In this document: in pieces, positions 14,542-18,255 of the stretch
Numbering within the stretch: position 1 is the first letter of the stretch
How the letters are laid out: each line of letters begins with the position of its first letter
Origin: Actinomycetes bacterium
GTDB taxonomy: Bacteria > Actinomycetota > Actinomycetes > Propionibacteriales > Propionibacteriaceae
Assembly (NCBI GenBank): GCA_023442485.1
Contig: JAEZZG010000017.1
Coordinates: 1-18,255, forward strand
DNA length: 18,255 nucleotides
Direction: 5' to 3'
Notes under the pieces: generated by a model
What the model was told of the DNA's origin: nothing
The model's database searches: none
What the model saw: the letters and a program-made list of their open reading frames with translations, nothing else
Position numbers and translations under genes: made by a program

Positions 14542-14583
14542 CCTTGGGGCCACTACCGCCAGGTTGGTGGCCCCAAGGTTTTT
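14542..14583 (+). terminator. strong rho-independent terminator after EF-G2
   Basis: CCTTGGGGCCAC (14542-14553) pairs perfectly with GTGGCCCCAAGG (14567-14578) across a 13-base loop and is followed by five T residues (14579-14583). Confidence 0.93.
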
Positions 14584-14630
14584 AAATCGACCTCGCCCCC
14601 ACCGGGCGGCGTATGGGCATAGGTGAGGCA

Positions 14631-14660
14631 TTGTCCCCAACTCAGTTGTGCTACTAGACT
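14631..14660 (+). promoter_or_regulatory. candidate promoter of the trmB-truA operon
   Basis: TTGTCC (14631-14636) and TAGACT (14655-14660) are 18 bases apart, with about 50 bases of leader before the ATG. A small hairpin, GAGGTT (14666-14671) with AACCTC (14679-14684), starts right at the expected transcription start. Confidence 0.55.
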
Positions 14661-14718
14661 CACCCGAGGTTCACCGGCAACCTCAGGAACCACGGGATCA
14701 AGGGTGAGAAGGGATGTC

Positions 14719-16344
14719 ATGGAATTCTGCGATCAACACCGCTCGGTGGTGAGTTTCGTGCGGCGCTCCCCCAGGATGAACGCCTCACAGCATCGGGCCT
14801 GGGAGCAGTATCACTCGCGCTTCGTCATCGAAGTCGATCGTCTCGACACCGACACCTCCGTGGCCCCGAATCAGCAGATTGACTGGGCTAGTGAATTCGG
14901 CCGCGACGCCAACTTGATCGTCGAGATTGGCTCGGGGACAGGGCTGTCTCTGGTGCCGATGGCGAAGTCTCGTCCCGAAGCCAATATCGTGGCTTTCGAG
15001 GTTTACCAGCCCGCAATCGCCTCAACCTTGGGGTTGATGGGCCGTGAGGGTGTCACCAACATCCGTCTGGTTCCGGCTGACGCTGTGGCCGGGCTCGAGC
15101 GTCTCTTCCATCCGGGGTCGATTTCGGAGCTGTGGACCTTCTTCCCAGATCCTTGGCACAAGAAGCGTCACTTCAAACGTCGCCTGGTTCAACCTGATTT
15201 CGCCTCACTGGTTGCATCCCGGTTGCACCCAGACGGTGTTTGGCGCCTGGCTACTGACTGGGAGGATTACGCCGCTTGGATTCGGGAGATTCTCGATGCC
15301 CATCCAGATTTCGTCAACCCTCATCTCGACGACGGGGGCGTCGCCCCCCGGCTTGAGGATCGTCCGATCACCCGGTTTGAGAAGAGGGGGATGGACGCTG
15401 GGCGCACCATCACTGATTTCACTTATCGCCTGCGATCGTCTTCGCGGACGGATCTGGATGTTCGACGAACCACCCGATACCGGATGACGATTGCCTATGA
15501 CGGAACCGGTTTCTCGGGTTGGGCGATTCAGCCGAGATTGCGGACTGTTCAAGGGACCTTGGAGAAATGGCTCGGCAGATTCTTGTCGGACTTCACTTCC
15601 TTGACGGTGGCGGGGCGAACCGATGCTGGTGTCCACGCCAACGCCCAGGTGGCCCACTTTGATTCCGCCGATGAGATCGTCCCTAGTGATCTATTGCGTC
15701 GTCTGCGTCGCGTCCTCCCCGACGACATCGTGGTTCGAGACCTCGAAAAGACCGAGCCAGACTTCGATGCCCGATTTGCTGCGACCTGGCGGAAATACCG
15801 CTACCGGATCTGGGATAACGATTCCGTCCCCGATCCAATCCGACGCCACAACGTCGCCCGCGTCCATGATCACCTCGATATCGACGCGATGAACGAAGCT
15901 GCCACTCACCTGCTGGGGTTACATGACTTTGCTGCCTTCTGTAAGCGCCGCGAGGGTGCGACCACGATCAGGACCGTCCTCGATTGTCATATCGAACGGG
16001 TCGATTCTGTTGACCGAAGAGTCGAGGTGTGGATCAAAGCTGATGCCTTTTGTCACTCGATGGTGCGCTCGGTGGTCGGTGCCTTGTGTTCAGTCGGTTC
16101 TGGACGCCGCGACCTGGCCTGGTTTGAAGGCCTGATTGACGTCGATACTCGGCAGTCGTCGGTCTTTGTGATGCCGGCACTTGGACTCACCCTCGAAGAG
16201 GTGGGTTATCCCGATCCGGCCGGATATGCAGAGCGGGTCGCTGCTGCCCGTTCCATGCGCTGCCCGGATCCATGCGCTGCCCCGATTGACGACGCCGATC
16301 CGAGCCATATCACCGAGATTCCCCAGGACGGGGGCGCACAGTAA
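14719..16344 (+). CDS. TrmB-TruA fusion: tRNA m7G46 methyltransferase and tRNA pseudouridine 38-40 synthase
   Basis: A single uninterrupted 541-codon frame holds two complete tRNA-modifying enzymes. Residues 1 to about 238 are TrmB, which methylates N7 of G46 using S-adenosylmethionine: EIGSGTG (69-75), FPDPWHKKRHFKRR (142-155), and RPITRFEKRG (215-224) near the family's usual C-terminus. Residues about 253-500 are TruA, which makes pseudouridine at positions 38-40 of the anticodon stem: TIAYDGTGFSGWAIQP (257-272), GRTDAGVHA (299-307) with catalytic D302, and AFCHSMVRSVVGAL (443-456). A linker of about 15 polar residues joins them, without a stop codon. The start is ATG 14719, with AAGGGA five bases upstream. 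M256 could serve as an internal TruA start, but no ribosome site precedes it. The tail after about residue 510 is affected by a 17-bp tandem duplication. The stop overlaps the next start as TAATG. Confidence 0.9.
   Translation: MEFCDQHRSVVSFVRRSPRMNASQHRAWEQYHSRFVIEVDRLDTDTSVAPNQQIDWASEFGRDANLIVEIGSGTGLSLVPMAKSRPEANIVAFEVYQPAIASTLGLMGREGVTNIRLVPADAVAGLERLFHPGSISELWTFFPDPWHKKRHFKRRLVQPDFASLVASRLHPDGVWRLATDWEDYAAWIREILDAHPDFVNPHLDDGGVAPRLEDRPITRFEKRGMDAGRTITDFTYRLRSSSRTDLDVRRTTRYRMTIAYDGTGFSGWAIQPRLRTVQGTLEKWLGRFLSDFTSLTVAGRTDAGVHANAQVAHFDSADEIVPSDLLRRLRRVLPDDIVVRDLEKTEPDFDARFAATWRKYRYRIWDNDSVPDPIRRHNVARVHDHLDIDAMNEAATHLLGLHDFAAFCKRREGATTIRTVLDCHIERVDSVDRRVEVWIKADAFCHSMVRSVVGALCSVGSGRRDLAWFEGLIDVDTRQSSVFVMPALGLTLEEVGYPDPAGYAERVAAARSMRCPDPCAAPIDDADPSHITEIPQDGGAQ
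16252..16285 (+). repeat. 17-bp tandem duplication near the 3' end of the TrmB-TruA gene
   Basis: TCCATGCGCTGCCCGGA (16252-16268) is followed at once by TCCATGCGCTGCCCCGA (16269-16285), 16 of 17 bases identical. Seventeen is not a multiple of three, so the second copy is read in a new frame. Collapsing one copy would bring the TGA at 16287-16289 into frame and end the protein ...RSMRCPD. Confidence 0.9.
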
Positions 16345-16934
16345 TGGCACATTATTTTCAGACCCCGGATTCTGCCGTTGAGTTACGCACGATTCGAGCC
16401 ACGATCTGGGGAGAGGAGTTTGAGTTCACTACCGCCAACGGGGTGTTTTCAGCGACCCGTCTCGATCTTGGAACCTCGGTGCTGTTGCGCGAAGTCCCGC
16501 CTCCGGTCCACGCTGGACGCGTCCTCGATCTCGGCTGCGGTTTTGGCCCGATTGGGGTCTCGATAGCCAAACATTGCCCTACCACATTCGTTGACGCTGT
16601 TGACGTCAATGATCGCGCCCTTGAACTCACCAGGATGAATGCCCGCCGCCACGGGGTCGCTGATCGGGTCAATGCTGGCCGTCCTGAGGGGTTTGCCACG
16701 GCGGTCTACGATGAGATTTGGTCTAATCCTCCGATCCGGATCGGCAAGGCTGCCCTCCACGAGATGTTGGCTACCTGGATCCCCCGTCTCACCCGTGACG
16801 GAGTCGCCTGGCTGGTCGTCGGCAAGAATCTCGGCTCGGATTCGCTGCAGCGCTGGCTCAACGACCAAGGGTTCAACACCGTCAAGCACGCCTCAGCCAA
16901 GGGGTTCCGGGTGTTAAAACTCACCCTAAATTAG
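16344..16934 (+). CDS. RsmC/YbxB-like class I methyltransferase (probable RNA guanine-N2 methyltransferase)
   Basis: A 196-residue SAM-dependent methyltransferase matching the single-domain RsmC-like (MTS) family, whose E. coli relative makes m2G1207 in 16S rRNA. The N-terminal part HYFQTPDS...GVFSATRLDLGTSVLL is typical of this family. The SAM-binding motif I is LDLGCGFGPIG (61-71), the acidic DAVDVND (84-90) follows, and the catalytic NPPI motif lies at 128-131 in SNPPIRIGK, where the family usually has NPPxHxG. The E. coli enzyme has an extra N-terminal domain of about 150 residues that is missing here, as in most Gram-positive members. The start ATG shares its A with the TAA stop of the TrmB-TruA gene, so translation is probably coupled. 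Substrate position is inferred from family only. Confidence 0.85.
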   Translation: MAHYFQTPDSAVELRTIRATIWGEEFEFTTANGVFSATRLDLGTSVLLREVPPPVHAGRVLDLGCGFGPIGVSIAKHCPTTFVDAVDVNDRALELTRMNARRHGVADRVNAGRPEGFATAVYDEIWSNPPIRIGKAALHEMLATWIPRLTRDGVAWLVVGKNLGSDSLQRWLNDQGFNTVKHASAKGFRVLKLTLN

Positions 16935-16971
16935 GTGTTTGTTGAGCATTTGAGCCGCTTTGGTTTCCAAA

Positions 16972-16997
16972 GGAATAACCGACAGGCCCGCGCGGTT
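16972..16997 (+). promoter_or_regulatory. candidate sigmaR/SigH-type ECF promoter of the csbD-family gene
   Basis: GGAAT (16972-16976), a spacer of exactly 18 bases, then GTT (16995-16997). This is the consensus known for Streptomyces SigR and mycobacterial SigH, the thiol-oxidative and heat stress sigma factors. It would give a leader of about 60 bases. The same arrangement precedes sodA. Confidence 0.6.
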
Positions 16998-17063
16998 GTA
17001 ACCTGGCAGTAGTGATTGTCGACGCCGCTCCTCGTGGCTGCGTTGAACCAGGAAGGAAAGACT

Positions 17064-17264
17064 ATGGGTCTCGAAGACAAGTTTGAAGACATCAAGGGCA
17101 AGGCCAAGGAAGAGATTGGCAAGGCCACCGGTGACGATCAGATGCAGGCCGAAGGTGTTGGCGAGCAGCTCAAGGCTTCTGCCAAGGAAGCAGGCCAGAA
17201 GATCGCCGATATCGCCAGCAAGGCTAAGGACGCCATCACCGACGCTTTCAAGTCTGACAAGTAG
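17064..17264 (+). CDS. CsbD-family stress protein
   Basis: A 66-residue, highly charged, mostly helical protein with the family pattern LEDKFEDIKGKAKEEIGKAT at residues 3-22, followed by a D-D-Q-M-Q-A-E-G segment and a Lys/Ala-rich second helix. CsbD proteins are general stress proteins, under sigma-B control in Bacillus; their molecular role is unknown. The start is ATG 17064, with GGAAGG seven bases upstream. An in-frame GTG 48 bases upstream lies before the ribosome site and is rejected. It is monocistronic: a GGAAT-N18-GTT promoter candidate lies upstream and a strong terminator follows 24 bases after the stop. Confidence 0.9.
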   Translation: MGLEDKFEDIKGKAKEEIGKATGDDQMQAEGVGEQLKASAKEAGQKIADIASKAKDAITDAFKSDK

Positions 17265-17288
17265 TCCTTACACTTACTTAGGTCACGC

Positions 17289-17333
17289 GATGTCTGGCCC
17301 GCATTATCGGCGAGCCAGACATCTTTTGTTTTT
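17289..17333 (+). terminator. strong rho-independent terminator after the csbD-family gene
   Basis: GATGTCTGGC (17289-17298) pairs perfectly with GCCAGACATC (17314-17323), with further CCG/CGG pairing inside, followed by TTTTGTTTTT (17324-17333). Confidence 0.93.
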
Positions 17334-17417
17334 ATCACACGACTTTCACCCATCCGCGCTAGAGACTCGGTTGTGTAGACGGATCAACTGCGGTCAACCA
17401 CGACCGCTCCACTCCTG

Positions 17418-17443
17418 GGAATAGTTGAGCGCCAAAATAGGTT
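17418..17443 (+). promoter_or_regulatory. candidate sigmaR/SigH-type ECF promoter of sodA
   Basis: GGAAT (17418-17422), exactly 18 bases, then GTT (17441-17443), matching the SigR/SigH consensus. It would give a leader of about 60 bases before the sodA ATG. Eleven bases upstream lies a perfect six-base dyad, GCGGTC (17390-17395) and GACCGC (17402-17407), that could be a regulator site. Confidence 0.6.
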
Positions 17444-17513
17444 GTACCAGCAACTGACCCTGTCTACAGCGTGGTTGACTTATCCCAGCCAGGCTATACA
17501 CCCAAGGAGAGAA

Positions 17514-18134
17514 ATGGCCGTCTACCTACTTCCTGAACTCGACTACGATTACGGCGCCCTTGAGCCCTATATCTGCGGTGAGATCATGGAGCTTCACCAC
17601 TCCAAACATCACGCCACCTATGTTGCAGGCGCCAATACGGCACTGGAGAAGCTCGAAGAGGCCCGCGCCAAGGCAGACTTCGCCAACATCAACAAGTTCG
17701 CCAAGGATCTCGCCTTCAACCTGGGTGGTCACATTAATCACTCAGTCTTTTGGAAGAATATGTCCCCTGACGGAGGTGGCCGTCCCGAAGGTAATGAGCT
17801 CGCTGCCGCCATTGACGAATACTTCGGCTCCTTCGACGGATTCAAGGCCCAGTTCAACGAAACCGCAAAGGGAGTTCAGGGTTCTGGTTGGGGAATGCTG
17901 GTGTGGGACACCCTCGGCCAGCGAATGAACACCATGCAACTATTCGACCAGCAGGGCAACCTGCCGTCTGGCCAGATTCCGCTTCTTCAGTTGGACATGT
18001 GGGAACACGCCTACTACCTGCAATATAAGAACGTCAAGGCCGACTACGTCGATCAGTGGTGGAATGTCGTGAACTGGGCTGACGTTGAGGCTCGTTTCGA
18101 ACGTGCCCGCAAGGCATCGGCTGATCTGATCTAA
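17514..18134 (+). CDS. sodA: Fe/Mn superoxide dismutase
   Basis: It converts superoxide to oxygen and hydrogen peroxide in the cytoplasm. The 206-residue product is full length, with the N-terminal LPELDYDYGALEPYI and metal ligands H28 (in MELHHSKHH), H76 (in GGHINHSVFW), D161 and H165 (in LDMWEHAYYLQYKNVK). It closely resembles the metal-flexible propionibacterial enzyme. Residue 146, in the FDQQGNL segment, is Gln; the matching position is His in the mycobacterial Fe enzyme and Gln in Mn enzymes, so Mn use is possible. There is no signal peptide. The start is ATG 17514, with AAGGAG four bases upstream; an in-frame start at 17442 would lie on the promoter and is rejected. A GGAAT-N18-GTT element upstream suggests oxidative-stress control. 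Confidence 0.96.
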   Translation: MAVYLLPELDYDYGALEPYICGEIMELHHSKHHATYVAGANTALEKLEEARAKADFANINKFAKDLAFNLGGHINHSVFWKNMSPDGGGRPEGNELAAAIDEYFGSFDGFKAQFNETAKGVQGSGWGMLVWDTLGQRMNTMQLFDQQGNLPSGQIPLLQLDMWEHAYYLQYKNVKADYVDQWWNVVNWADVEARFERARKASADLI

Positions 18135-18142
18135 GCCCCTAA

Positions 18143-18161
18143 ACCACCGACCTTGGGTGGT
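18143..18161 (+). terminator. weak hairpin after sodA
   Basis: ACCACC (18143-18148) pairs with GGTGGT (18156-18161) across seven bases, eight bases after the sodA stop. There is no T-run. The remaining 94 bases to the window end hold no supported gene. Confidence 0.4.
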
Positions 18162-18255
18162 GACCGCCGCCTCACCAGGCCAGCAGCATCAATCTAGCTA
18201 TGCGCCCTGGTATTCGGGATGGTCAGCCAAGGTCCCACGGTGTTGACAAGTGGCC

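Noticed and set aside
17474..17499. TTGACT ... TATACA just before the sodA start
   Set aside because: The boxes are only 14 bases apart and the transcription start would fall on the ribosome site, so a housekeeping promoter here is unlikely.
18243..18248. Perfect TTGACA hexamer near the window end
   Set aside because: It could be a -35 box for a gene beyond the edge, but the -10 region is outside the window, so it cannot be supported.
1..18255. Mobile element, CRISPR array, tRNA/rRNA gene or phage region
   Set aside because: No transposase, integrase, spaced direct repeats, tRNA cloverleaf or rRNA sequence was recognised on either strand; nearly all the DNA is accounted for by conserved core genes.

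Overview
This 18.3 kb window is a gene-dense housekeeping stretch from a GC-rich actinobacterium. Several points suggest the order Propionibacteriales, and probably the family Propionibacteriaceae: a superoxide dismutase closely resembling the propionibacterial Fe/Mn enzyme, an MgtA-type actinobacterial mannosyltransferase, a FusA2/EF-G2 protein, long N-terminal extensions on S9, and frequent TANNNT -10 boxes lying right at start codons. The genus cannot be fixed from the sequence alone. There are no tRNA or rRNA genes, no CRISPR array, no insertion sequence and no phage genes. The 'new system' hoped for is not an island; the novelty lies in gene fusions and regulation of ordinary genes.

Layout. 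1-3284 (minus): a tightly coupled operon tsaE-tsaB-rimI-tsaD, every junction a 4-nt overlap, making the t6A37 tRNA modification plus a RimI acetyltransferase. TsaE carries an extra N-terminal GNAT domain, and tsaD is cut by the window edge. 3597-4757 (plus): a GT4 mannosyltransferase whose 3' end overlaps that of nnr by 76 bp. 4682-8350 (minus): glmS-acpS-nnr, i.e. glucosamine-6-phosphate synthesis, acyl-carrier-protein activation and NAD(P)HX repair. 8504-9514 (plus): coaA, pantothenate kinase, divergent from glmS and convergent with glmM. 9596-10948 (minus): glmM. 11136-12122 (minus): the rplM-rpsI ribosomal operon, with a good promoter, a leader of about 175 nt and a strong terminator.

12461-14527 (plus): an EF-G2-type elongation-factor paralogue ending at a strong terminator. 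14719-16934 (plus): one ORF fusing TrmB (tRNA m7G46 methyltransferase) to TruA (pseudouridine 38-40 synthase), followed with a 1-nt overlap by an RsmC-like methyltransferase. 17064-17264 (plus): a CsbD-family stress protein. 17514-18134 (plus): superoxide dismutase.

How the parts fit. Most of the window serves translation and tRNA/rRNA modification (t6A, m7G, pseudouridine, probably m2G, L13, S9, EF-G2) and cell-envelope precursors (GlmS and GlmM towards UDP-GlcNAc, plus the mannosyltransferase). The right end is a small stress block: csbD and sodA each have an exact GGAAT-N18-GTT element upstream, the classic promoter of sigmaR/SigH-type ECF sigma factors. The points most worth a second look are the TrmB-TruA fusion, a 17-bp tandem duplication that seems to have removed the old truA stop codon, the paired sigmaR-type promoters, the GNAT-TsaE fusion, and the mannosyltransferase sitting where alr is found in mycobacteria.
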